Shown: piece after piece, positions 42,157 through 50,012 of the stretch | Numbering within the stretch: position 1 is the first letter of the stretch | Layout: every line of letters starts with the position of its first letter | Origin: Streptomyces odontomachi | Lineage (GTDB): Bacteria > Actinomycetota > Actinomycetes > Streptomycetales > Streptomycetaceae | Assembly: GCF_024435355.1 (NCBI RefSeq) | Contig: NZ_JAMJWG010000004.1 | Location: forward strand, 124,001-188,000 | DNA length: 64,000 bases | Direction: 5' to 3' | Program-made: the position numbers and the translations under genes | The notes under the pieces: model-generated | Databases searched by the model: none | The model's input: only the letters and a program-made list of their open reading frames with translations | What the model was told of the DNA's origin: nothing

Positions 42157-43035
42157 TCAGCTACCGAATCGGTGCGCGGGAAGGCCCCGGACCCCGAGGC
42201 CCTCGATCGCGAAGAGTGCGCCTCGCCGCGGGCCGTCCTGCGGGAAGCGCGGCAGTGGCGGCCGGGCCATCGACGTGACGTAGAGGATGTCCAGGTCCGG
42301 CCCTCCGAACATCACGCTCGTCACCTTCGCCACCGGCATCTCGATGGTCCGGTCCAGAGTTCCGTCCGGTGCGTAGCGATGGATCTTGCCGCCGTACACA
42401 TGGGCCTGCCAGAGGCACCCCTCGGCGTCGACGGTCATGCCGTCGCAGGCACCGCCGTCGCGTCGATCGACTGTGGTGAAGGTGCGGCGATCGCTGACCG
42501 AACCGTCCGAGGCCTCGTAGTCGTAGGCCCAGATGTCGCCTGACCACGTGTCGGCGAAGTAGAACGTCCGCTCGTCAGGGCTGAAGCAGGGCCCGTTGGA
42601 ACAGACGATCCCCGTGTCGAGCACGGTCAGGGAGAGGTCGGGGTCGAGACGGTAGAGCCTTCCGCTGGCCGCCTGTTCCCGGGTGTCCATGGATCCCACC
42701 ACGAAGCGCCCCGCGGAGTCCGTCTTGCCGTCGTTGAGCCGGTTGTCCGGCAGGTCGGCTTCCGGTGCGTGGAGCAGCTCCAGGGCATCGTCGTCGAACC
42801 GGTAGCTGTAGAGACCGGACTGGAGGGCCACGACGGCCGCGTCGCCGTCCCTGCGCAGGCACATCGAACCGATCTTCTCGCGCACGTCCCAGCTCTGGAT
42901 CTCGCGGCCGTCCGCAGTGACGCGGAAGATCCGCCCGTCCATGGAGTCGACGAAGTAGAGACGCTCCTGCCCGGCGTCCCACACCGGGCTCTCCCCCAGG
43001 CTGGTCTTGACATCGATCACCGTGTCAATGCGCAT
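42157..43035 (-). CDS. SMP-30/gluconolactonase-family lactonase
   Basis: The protein has 292 residues, a six-bladed beta-propeller. Metal ligands are expected at E15 (LGESPVWD), N98-type (NRLNDGKTDSAGRF), N148-type (CSNGPCFSP) and D-x-x (GACDGMTVDAEGCLWQA); all these segments are present. It opens sugar or other lactones to hydroxy acids. ATG 43035 has GAGAGGGGA upstream, and the frame further out is promoter DNA. It is the first gene of the leftward operon and is preceded by the paired CGTTAAG operator. Confidence 0.85.
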   Translation of the reverse strand: MRIDTVIDVKTSLGESPVWDAGQERLYFVDSMDGRIFRVTADGREIQSWDVREKIGSMCLRRDGDAAVVALQSGLYSYRFDDDALELLHAPEADLPDNRLNDGKTDSAGRFVVGSMDTREQAASGRLYRLDPDLSLTVLDTGIVCSNGPCFSPDERTFYFADTWSGDIWAYDYEASDGSVSDRRTFTTVDRRDGGACDGMTVDAEGCLWQAHVYGGKIHRYAPDGTLDRTIEMPVAKVTSVMFGGPDLDILYVTSMARPPLPRFPQDGPRRGALFAIEGLGVRGLPAHRFGS

Positions 43036-43097
43036 GGGTCCCCTCTCACGTGGGCTTTTCCCGTATGGGATGGCCGCGAACGTAGTGACCGCCGATG

Positions 43098-43114
43098 CGT
43101 TAAGCAACGTTAAG
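43098..43114. promoter_or_regulatory. CGTTAAG-CAA-CGTTAAG operator before the lactonase
   Basis: Two CGTTAAG copies at ten-base period, with an AACGTT palindrome in the middle, 63 bases before the lactonase start. Similar to 40767-40782. It is the likely binding site of the cluster LacI protein. Confidence 0.55.
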
Positions 43115-43244
43115 TCCCCCACCCGCACGCTGCGTGACCGGCCCGGCACCGCCAGCGGCCGGAAGCCGGTGTACTCCCTGGTAAAGGGAGCCCCCCTTGC
43201 GTAAGGCGTGACAATGGAGACGATCCCGAGCTAGGAGGAGAACC

Positions 43245-43595
43245 ATGGCGGAGCCCCAGCGCTCCCACGACACCCCCCGCCTGCGGCCCGCCCCCCTGCT
43301 CTTCGAGCCCGCAGCGGCCGCAGCCGACCCGGAGCACTTCTTCGATCTGGAGTCGATCGAAGACCCCAGGGAGCTGCTGTCCCGCTCGACCGAACTCACC
43401 CATGCCTTCCGTGCGGCCACCGACCGCGCCATCGAGTACCAGGCCATGGCCGCCGCCCAACTCGCCGACCCACGCCGCTTCGACCGCCTCACCCCCGCGG
43501 TGATCGGCGAGCGGGCCGGGTGGACCGAGGACTACGCGAAGAAGATGATCGAGTTCGGTCGCGAGCTGATGCGGGGGCCCGAAGACCTGAGGTGA
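43245..43595 (+). CDS. Small conserved hypothetical protein
   Basis: The protein has 116 residues, well started: AGGAGGAG is six bases before the ATG. It is acidic and mostly helical, with ELTHAFRAATDRAIEYQAMA and GERAGWTEDYAKKMIEFGRE; the latter resembles a helix-turn-helix but is too short to call. No signal or membrane segment is present. The family is not recognised. It stands alone between divergent and convergent neighbours. Confidence 0.65.
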   Translation: MAEPQRSHDTPRLRPAPLLFEPAAAAADPEHFFDLESIEDPRELLSRSTELTHAFRAATDRAIEYQAMAAAQLADPRRFDRLTPAVIGERAGWTEDYAKKMIEFGRELMRGPEDLR

Positions 43596-43645
43596 TCTTC
43601 GGTCCGGCCGGCCGGACCGGGCCGGGTCCGGGCTCGGGTGGGCAC

Positions 43646-43681
43646 GGGTGTGCGTGCGGGTGCGGGTGTGCGTGCGGGTGC
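43646..43681 (+). repeat. 18-bp duplication
   Basis: GGGTGTGCGTGCGGGTGC is perfectly repeated in tandem in the convergent gap between two small genes. It is simple-sequence DNA. Confidence 0.7.
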
Positions 43682-43715
43682 GCCGGAGCCGCACGAACGC
43701 AACGGCAGCGGAGCG

Positions 43716-44480
43716 CTACAGCGCGAAGTGCCCGTGCCGCAGGTGGTTCAGCTGCCATTCCAGTTCGCTGGTCGCGTCGCTGTGCAGCTGCTCGTCGACC
43801 GCGTCGTCCGCACGCTGCTCGCGCTCCGCCGACCCGGCGTCCAGCGGATAGCTGTACCAGACCCCCGGGTCGTCTATCGCCCCGTATCCGGCGACGGTGC
43901 ACAGCACCTTCCGGCTGCGTAGATCGGCGATCACCCCGTCGAACCCCAGCAGGTCGTCTATGTGATCGTGGGACGACTCCTGCGAACCGTCCCCACCCTC
44001 GGTCAGATGGGTTTTGACCACGAGCACATAGCGCACCTTGGCCATCGCCTCGACCGAGCGGGTGTACGTGTCGCTCGCGAATTCATTGTCGCCGCTCGTG
44101 CGATGGTGACCGGGCGCGGAGGCGGCGACGTACCGTGCGAGGTCCGTGTTGATGAAATCCCAGGTACCCGATGCTTTCGCAGGATCGGTCAGCTGGTCGT
44201 ACGTCACCATGCCGAGGTTGTTCCCGGCCGGATCGTCCTGGTCGTAGCGGAACAGCCGCGCGCCCTTGCGCACATCGCGGCATGCGGTGTCGGAGTCCTC
44301 GGTGAGCGCCGAGGAAATGCCGGGCGCCAGCGCGGAAAGGCGACGTTCGATGGCGGCGAACTGGTCGGCGTGACGCATCACCACGTCATGCCGGGTGTCC
44401 TGGCTGAAGTAGCGGTACACGCCGTACCCGCCCGTACCGAGCAGGATGACGAGCAGCACGAGAAGGAGTCGTTTGGCCAT
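43716..44480 (-). CDS. Membrane-anchored hypothetical protein
   Basis: The protein has 254 residues. One N-terminal helix (RLLLVLLVILLGTGGYGVY, residues 4-22) anchors an otherwise soluble domain outside the cell. The domain begins YFSQDTRHDVVMRHADQFAA, and the C-terminal half includes YVLVVKTHLTEGG, DHIDDLLGFDG and RKVLCTVAGYGAI. No family is recognised. ATG 44480 is chosen since the helix follows directly; GGGATGGG is a weak ribosome site. Confidence 0.6.
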   Translation of the reverse strand: MAKRLLLVLLVILLGTGGYGVYRYFSQDTRHDVVMRHADQFAAIERRLSALAPGISSALTEDSDTACRDVRKGARLFRYDQDDPAGNNLGMVTYDQLTDPAKASGTWDFINTDLARYVAASAPGHHRTSGDNEFASDTYTRSVEAMAKVRYVLVVKTHLTEGGDGSQESSHDHIDDLLGFDGVIADLRSRKVLCTVAGYGAIDDPGVWYSYPLDAGSAEREQRADDAVDEQLHSDATSELEWQLNHLRHGHFAL

Positions 44481-44857
44481 CGCAGCCCATCCCGTCCGGA
44501 AGCGGCCCACGAACGGTATCGACGCCGCCCCGGGACGGGTCCCGTTCGACGATGGCAGCGCCGTACGGTCGGCGGGACCGCCACGGCCCGGCACGGCCGT
44601 CTGCGCATGGCGCGTCGCTGCCGTAGGGGGTGCACCTTCCCGAGGTCGGCCGCCCTTCGCCCTGCCGGACCGGCGTCCACCGCCGCGGGCGTGACGCCGT
44701 GTTGGGCACCTGCGACGCTTTGCGGATGAGTGTCATCGCGCGATCAGTCTCGCGCACGCCTCGGTACCGGCACCCCGTGGATCCCGGCGCCACCAGCGGA
44801 ACCGGCGAGTGTAGCCTCCGCGTCCATCAGCGCGTAGGCGACGGGAGAGGCTGAGCT

Positions 44858-46693
44858 GTGACGGAAGAACCGTTCGAGATGGGTGTGCTCGCTCTCAGTG
44901 GCGAACTTCGCCAACTGGGGCCGTACCGACTGCTCGGGCAGCTGGCCATCGGCGGCATGGGGGTGATCTACCTCGGGCGGAACCCGGCCTCCGGCCAGCT
45001 CGTCGCCCTCAAGACCCTGCTGGCGCCCGGCGGGGTCACCCCGGAGGCCCGTAAGCGTTTCGACCGGGAGGTCAGGCTCGCCCGACGGATCACCAGCAAC
45101 CAGACGGCCCGGGTTCTGGACGCCGACGCCGAAGGGCCCCGGCCCTGGATGGCGATGGAGTACGTGCCGGCGCCGTCGCTCCAGGCGCTGGTGGTCCAGC
45201 GGGGGGCGCTCGGGAGCGAGGCCGCGGTGCGCTGGATCGCCTCCGGTGTGGTGCGGGCCCTCGCGGAGCTGCACAGCAAGGGGATCGTGCACCGGGACGT
45301 CAAACCGCTGAACATCCTGCTGACACACGACGGCCCGAAGGTCATCGACTTCGGCATCTCCCACGCCAGCGACCTCACCAGCACCAAGTTCACCCTCGGA
45401 ACCGTCGCCTTCGCGGCGCCGGAACAGGCCGAGGGGCTGCCCAGTGCCCCGGCCTCCGACATCTACGCGCTCGGCATCACGCTGTACCACGTGGCCTGCG
45501 GCCGGCTGCCCTACCCGGACACCGACGAGGCGTTGCGGCAGCTCAACTACGTACGGCAGGCCGCCGTCACCCTGGACGGGCTGCCCGAGGGACTCACCGG
45601 AGTGATCGGCGACTGCCTCGCCGTGCGACCGGAGGACCGGCCGACCGCCGAGCAGTTGGTCCACCGGTTCGCCGGTGGCGACAGCGGTGCCCTGCCCGGT
45701 GGTTGGACGTCCCTGATCGACCGCTACGCCGCGGAGGGCCGGCGCCTCCAGCGGGCCTCCGACCAGTCGGAGGCCGAAACGGTCACCCGCAGCTGGACCG
45801 TCGGCCCGGGCGGGACCCGGCTGGCCACCCAGGTGGAGAACCCGGAGCAGACACCCAGGTCCGGGGAGGCGACGCCGGGCACACCCGGCCCGGGGATGGC
45901 GGCCGGGCACGGGCACTATCCGCTGACGCCGCCCGGGGGTCCGGGGCCCGCCGGACCGGCGGTCGGTGCGGCGTCGAGCGGCGGGGCGACACCCGGCGGC
46001 GGTACGACGTCGAGTACGGGGACGGGTGAGCAGCCGCGCCGCAAGTCCGGCTGGAAGAACGAGTACCTCTACGCACTGCTCGGTGCCGCAGCCCTGATCG
46101 TCAGCCTGGTCGTCAACTTCAACGGTGACCACTCGGACGACTCGCCCACCGACTCCAGCAGCACTGCCAGTGACACGGCGAGCGAGAGCCCGAGCAGCGA
46201 GGACTCCCCCGTGGAGGACTCCAGCCCCACTCCGCCCAGCCCCGAGGACGAGGCGTTCGCCGACATCAAGATCGACGACTGCCTGGACAGCTACACCGAC
46301 CCCGACGGGATGTGGTCGTCCGACACTCCGCAGGCGGCCAGTTGCTCCGGTGCCGGGTCCTACTACCGCGTGATGTCCGTTTCGAACGACACCGACGGGT
46401 GCTCGGACTCCTACGACAACGACTGGTCCCACGACAACGCGGACGGCAGCACGACCGACCTCTGCCTGAACCGCAACTTCCGTGTCGGCCAGTGCGAGTT
46501 CGCCGACAAGGACGAGAAGCTCTACCGCACCATGATCACTCCGTGCGACGGCGACATTCCCGACGACTACAAGTACATAGTCAAGATCCTGAGCGTCCAC
46601 TCCGGCGAGTACGACTGCGGAAGCCAGGACAGCTGGACCCTCGACGACGCCGGCGTCACCCTCTGCGCCAAGGAGATAAAGCAGACGAAATAG
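44858..46693 (+). CDS. Membrane Ser/Thr protein kinase with Cys-rich outer domain
   Basis: The protein has 611 residues. The kinase domain is at about 22-275: glycine loop GQLAIGGMGVIYLG, K52, catalytic D147 in HRDVKPLN, D164 in DFG, APEQAEG and DIYALGITLY. A Gly/Pro/Thr-rich linker follows, then one helix near 410-425 (YALLGAAALIVSLVVNF), an S/D-rich stalk and an extracellular domain of about 140 residues with eight cysteines (probably four disulfides). It is a typical actinobacterial PknB-like receptor layout, but with a distinctive sensor domain instead of PASTA repeats. GTG 44858 has GGGAGAGG upstream. The ligand is unknown. Confidence 0.88.
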   Translation: MTEEPFEMGVLALSGELRQLGPYRLLGQLAIGGMGVIYLGRNPASGQLVALKTLLAPGGVTPEARKRFDREVRLARRITSNQTARVLDADAEGPRPWMAMEYVPAPSLQALVVQRGALGSEAAVRWIASGVVRALAELHSKGIVHRDVKPLNILLTHDGPKVIDFGISHASDLTSTKFTLGTVAFAAPEQAEGLPSAPASDIYALGITLYHVACGRLPYPDTDEALRQLNYVRQAAVTLDGLPEGLTGVIGDCLAVRPEDRPTAEQLVHRFAGGDSGALPGGWTSLIDRYAAEGRRLQRASDQSEAETVTRSWTVGPGGTRLATQVENPEQTPRSGEATPGTPGPGMAAGHGHYPLTPPGGPGPAGPAVGAASSGGATPGGGTTSSTGTGEQPRRKSGWKNEYLYALLGAAALIVSLVVNFNGDHSDDSPTDSSSTASDTASESPSSEDSPVEDSSPTPPSPEDEAFADIKIDDCLDSYTDPDGMWSSDTPQAASCSGAGSYYRVMSVSNDTDGCSDSYDNDWSHDNADGSTTDLCLNRNFRVGQCEFADKDEKLYRTMITPCDGDIPDDYKYIVKILSVHSGEYDCGSQDSWTLDDAGVTLCAKEIKQTK

Positions 46694-46905
46694 CCCGAAC
46701 CGGTCCTACATGAGGGCGAGACGGCGGGGGCGGGGGCGGCCGGCGGCACGGAGCCGGTGGCACGGGGAGTGTGCCGACGGGGCAGGCTGGCAGCACGGGC
46801 TGCCGTCATATGCCTCGGGGCAAGATACTCCCCGCGCCGCCGCCCTGTCCCGACTTCCGGGAACCCAGCGGATTCAGGTGCTCACTCCCGGTAGACATGA
46901 CCGTC

Positions 46906-47715
46906 ATGAACAGCCCATGGCACGTATCCACTCCGGGATGGCCTGTCACCGCCGAGCAGCCACCACACGGCTGGCCGGCACGGGAGCGGCTGACCGGGGA
47001 GGATGCGCCGCCGCCAGGGGTGGGCGAGCAGCCGCACCGCTCGGGTCCGGCCGGGGACGAAAGCCTGCCCGGGGCGACGGAGAACGTGCCCGTCTCGCGG
47101 GTGACCGCGGAAGGCGCCGCCTGGCTCGTCTCAGCAGGAACGTATCCCCACGCCACTCTCTCCCGCTGGGCACGCGAGCCCGACCTGCCGCTCACCCTCC
47201 CTTGCGGCATCACCTTCGACGTGGTGAACGTTCCCGCGTTCTTCGGCCGCCGGATGCTCGACCGGCTGTGGGCGGACGGCCCCGGCTCGGGCCCGGTCGC
47301 CGTGCACCGCGGGCGGATGCTGCTGTTCGCCGCGCCGGGCACCGCCCAACGGCTGCCGTCGCTGCTGCGGTGGGAGGAGTGGGGGGCAGCCGGCGGCGGC
47401 CGCGGCGGTGCGGTGCCGCCGTTGCTCTGCCATGGCTCGGGCGACGCGGTGACCGTGCCGCCGCTCGCCCATGGCGCGGCCGCGGCCTGCGCGGCCACCG
47501 AGACCCTGGCCGTGCGCTGGCTGGTCGCCCCCGCCACCCGGCGGCCCTGGCTGCCGGGCCCCGAGGTGCTGCTCTGGGCCTGCGTACGAGCGGCCCGCGC
47601 GACGGAGGGCCCGGGGACGACACCCCAGAACCCCGCGGTACAGGGGGAGCGGATATCGATTTTTCCTCGCGCCGACCAGGGTGCTAGTGTCTACGACGTC
47701 AGCAGGCGCCGCTAG
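46906..47715 (+). CDS. Degenerate prim-pol-like protein running into tRNA-Lys
   Basis: The protein has about 269 residues. Central part: VTAEGAAWLVSAGTYPHATL, ITFDVVNVPAFFGRRMLDRL, GPVAVHRGRMLLFAAPGTA and LPSLLRWEEW. This resembles the N-terminal domain of bifunctional DNA primase/polymerases, but catalytic acidic residues are not evident. It is a paralogue of the protein at 20094-20573. No ribosome site is seen; a TAGACA at 46892 may be a -10 box, and ATG 46897 is a possible start. The last ten bases, including the stop codon, lie within the tRNA-Lys gene, so the coding end and the tRNA overlap. Confidence 0.65.
   Translation: MNSPWHVSTPGWPVTAEQPPHGWPARERLTGEDAPPPGVGEQPHRSGPAGDESLPGATENVPVSRVTAEGAAWLVSAGTYPHATLSRWAREPDLPLTLPCGITFDVVNVPAFFGRRMLDRLWADGPGSGPVAVHRGRMLLFAAPGTAQRLPSLLRWEEWGAAGGGRGGAVPPLLCHGSGDAVTVPPLAHGAAAACAATETLAVRWLVAPATRRPWLPGPEVLLWACVRAARATEGPGTTPQNPAVQGERISIFPRADQGASVYDVSRRR
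47685..47690 (+). promoter_or_regulatory. -10 box of the first tRNA-Lys
   Basis: TAGTGT lies 15 bases upstream of the tRNA, inside the preceding coding region. The second tRNA copy has TAGTAT at the equivalent place (63050-63055). No good -35 box is visible for either. Confidence 0.45.
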
Positions 47716-47779
47716 CTCAGTTGGTTAGAGCAGCTGACTCTTAATCAGCGGGTCCGGGGTTCGAGTCCCTGGCGGCGCA
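47706..47779 (+). tRNA. tRNA-Lys (CTT), copy 1
   Basis: A complete cloverleaf of 74 bases: acceptor GCGCCGC/GCGGCGC, D arm GCTC/GAGC, anticodon stem GCTGA/TCAGC with loop CTCTTAA (anticodon CTT, 47740-47742), TTCGAGT loop. CCA is not encoded. Identical to the copy at 63070. Confidence 0.95.
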
Positions 47780-47787
47780 CGACCTCT

Positions 47788-47827
47788 GGCCGACCCTGTT
47801 CGCGCACAGCGCTTCACAGGGTCGGCC
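47788..47827 (+). terminator. Terminator of tRNA-Lys copy 1
   Basis: A perfect 12-pair stem, GGCCGACCCTGT with ACAGGGTCGGCC, and a 16-base loop, followed by TTTGTGT. Confidence 0.85.
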
Positions 47828-47895
47828 TTTGTGTCTTCTGGGGGGCGCCCCCAGACCCCCGCGTGTTCAGGCGCTGGGCGCCCGAACGCCGTGAC

Positions 47896-49590
47896 TCACC
47901 TCGTGGTGATCTTCACCCGCCACGCCCCCGTACGCGTACGCTCCCCCACGCTCACATCGATGCGCACCCGCTCGTGCGGAACGCGAAAGCGTTCTCCGCT
48001 GCGCACCGGCGCATCCGCAAGAGCCGGGTAGACCGACTCGTTCCAGCAGGCCGCCGAGCGCGGGTGGGCGTCGATCACCTCCACCGGGCCGCCGCCGGAC
48101 TCCGTCGCGCTGCGCACCCGGTAGACGAGCACGCCCTGGGTGCAGGCCGCCGCGTCGTTGCCCCACGCGCTACGGGCCTCCAGCGCGATCGCGCTGCTCC
48201 GCCCGGTGCGGACGACCACCAGTTTCGCCGTGCGCAGGGGGCCGGCGGAGCCCTTCGCCGGGCCGGCCGGTGCCGCCCAGAGCGCGCTGTCGGCCATGCG
48301 CGACGGCGCGTCCGGGCGCGTGCCCCCGCGCGGGTCCCCGTACCGGTCCGGGTAGCCGTCCTGGTACGCGTCCGGGTCCGTCACCGCCGCGGGTACGGCC
48401 TCCGGGCGCCCTGGGGGTGCGGAGAGCGGCTCCAGGTCCAGCCGGGTGTCGCCGCCGCCCTGGACGCAGACCACCTGGTCGGGATCGAGCCAACCGAGCC
48501 GCCACTTGTGCCAGGCGAAGAACTCGGGTGCCAGGCCGAACTGGCTGCCCATGACATCCCAGTCGCCCACGTACGTGTCCCAGTCACCCTTGCCGTCGGA
48601 CGGGCGGTGGTAGAGGTCGGGAAGATCGAAGACATGTCCCGTCTCGTGCGCCAGTACATTCCGGTCTGGAGGATGCCGCTCGAAGATGGTCACGATGCGC
48701 CGCAGGCTCGCACCGTCGACGGTGATCGGACGGTCGAAATTGACCACCTTCGTCGCGTCGGAGTCAACGCCGGGGGCGTCCGGGTCCGCCACGAAATAGA
48801 CAATGTCGTACTTGCCGAAGTCCACACGCGGGTTCGCGGCCGCCACCGCGTCCTTCAGGTAGGCCGCCCGGTGCGCGTCGTCCCAGTCGCGTCGTATCCG
48901 GTACGCGGTGGACGGCCGGGGCATCCGGATCCAGGCGCGGTGTGGACGCGGGCGCAGGGTGAACTTGCCGTAGGAGGCGCGCTCGTAGAAGCGGCTGGTG
49001 GCCGGGAAGTAGTCCGACGTCAGGACGTCCGGGCTGGTCCTGGGGCGGGCGTCGGGGAACGACAGGAAGACCAGCAGCGCGTCGAGCGTTCGCCTGGGAC
49101 GCGGATACGCGCCGTTCCAGCTGTCCACGCCCTCCGAGTGGTGCGCCTCGGTCCGGCCCAGCGCACACGGCATCGACCGCCGGTCGGCGACCGCGGAGCC
49201 GGCCACCAGCGACGTCGCGGCCAGCGCCGACAGTGCGGTCAGCGCGGCCGCGGCACTGCGTAGCCAGGGCCGACGTTCACCAGGGCGCGGATCGGGCGGG
49301 CGCGCGGCGTCGGGGACGCGTGCGTCGGCCTGGGGCGACCTGGGCCCGGGCATGCCGGGGACGGTTCGCGCGGCCTGCGCTTCCGGACCCCGGCGGGGTG
49401 CGGAATTCGGCGGTTCTGTGCGTTCGTGGTGGGGCGGTTCCGCAGGGCCGGCGTCCAGTTCGGCGGCTTCGCCGACCGGCTCGGGCTCGGGGTCGGGGCC
49501 CGACGGCTCCTCCGGCCGTCCGGGGCGCCCGTGGGGCTCGCCGGTCTCCTCGGGCTCGTTCGGCTCCTCGGGGCGGAGCGGACGCGGCAC
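47896..49590 (-). CDS. M6-type (immune-inhibitor-A-like) metallopeptidase domain protein
   Basis: The protein has 564 residues. Zinc motif H315-E-x-x-H319 in VLAHETGHVFDLPDLYH, with DLY downstream as in M6 peptidases. WDVMGSQFG further on matches the family Met-turn. A hydrophobic segment at about 111-134 (LRSAAAALTALSALAATSLVA) is a signal anchor or a late signal peptide, preceded by 110 Pro/Glu-rich residues, an unusually long cytoplasmic extension. GTG 49590 has GGAGG upstream, so the extension is probably real. The catalytic domain acts outside the cell. The substrate is unknown. Confidence 0.82.
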   Translation of the reverse strand: MPRPLRPEEPNEPEETGEPHGRPGRPEEPSGPDPEPEPVGEAAELDAGPAEPPHHERTEPPNSAPRRGPEAQAARTVPGMPGPRSPQADARVPDAARPPDPRPGERRPWLRSAAAALTALSALAATSLVAGSAVADRRSMPCALGRTEAHHSEGVDSWNGAYPRPRRTLDALLVFLSFPDARPRTSPDVLTSDYFPATSRFYERASYGKFTLRPRPHRAWIRMPRPSTAYRIRRDWDDAHRAAYLKDAVAAANPRVDFGKYDIVYFVADPDAPGVDSDATKVVNFDRPITVDGASLRRIVTIFERHPPDRNVLAHETGHVFDLPDLYHRPSDGKGDWDTYVGDWDVMGSQFGLAPEFFAWHKWRLGWLDPDQVVCVQGGGDTRLDLEPLSAPPGRPEAVPAAVTDPDAYQDGYPDRYGDPRGGTRPDAPSRMADSALWAAPAGPAKGSAGPLRTAKLVVVRTGRSSAIALEARSAWGNDAAACTQGVLVYRVRSATESGGGPVEVIDAHPRSAACWNESVYPALADAPVRSGERFRVPHERVRIDVSVGERTRTGAWRVKITTR

Positions 49591-50012
49591 GGCTACCTCC
49601 GGGCGCGGGTTTCAGGGACACCGCACCCAGCCTCATCACTTTTGTCACACTTCGCCCAGTTGTTCTGGCCCGGCCGAGTGAGCGGCGATGGCCGCTTCCG
49701 CACTCACGGAACGTCACAATCGATCGGGAGCCGACAAAGCCGCCCGCAGAGCCGACCAGGACCGAACGTGAAACGCTCCGTCGATGAAACGACGATGATC
49801 CGTCCCGCGAGCGAGAGCCACGCCTGGCCGGTCGCTGGCTGGATACACCCCGGGCGGCGCTCTATGATCGGCACACTTTCCTGCGCGGACCTGGCCGAAC
49901 CGGCCCCCCGCCGACCCGGCCCCCACCCGCCCACCGGCGCGCCGGCGACCGGACGTACGACTGAGACCAGTACGACATCGACTGCACAACGACTGCACTG
50001 CGGGAGCGAGCG
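49591..50012. other. Divergent regulatory region before the GGDEF-EAL gene
   Basis: A 422-base gap between divergent genes with no coding frame of note. It contains one BldD-type box (49704-49716) and a related palindrome TCACTTTTGTCA at 49636 with one base less spacing. Promoter boxes could not be fixed. Confidence 0.5.
49704..49716. promoter_or_regulatory. BldD-type operator
   Basis: TCACGGAACGTCA fits the BldD consensus TnAC-N5-GTnA exactly. BldD, bound to cyclic di-GMP, represses development genes, including the GGDEF-EAL gene cdgA in streptomycetes, which is the downstream neighbour here. Confidence 0.65.

Noticed and set aside
49636..49647. TCACTTTTGTCA as a second BldD box
   Set aside because: Spacing is four rather than five bases between the half-sites, so it does not fit the consensus.
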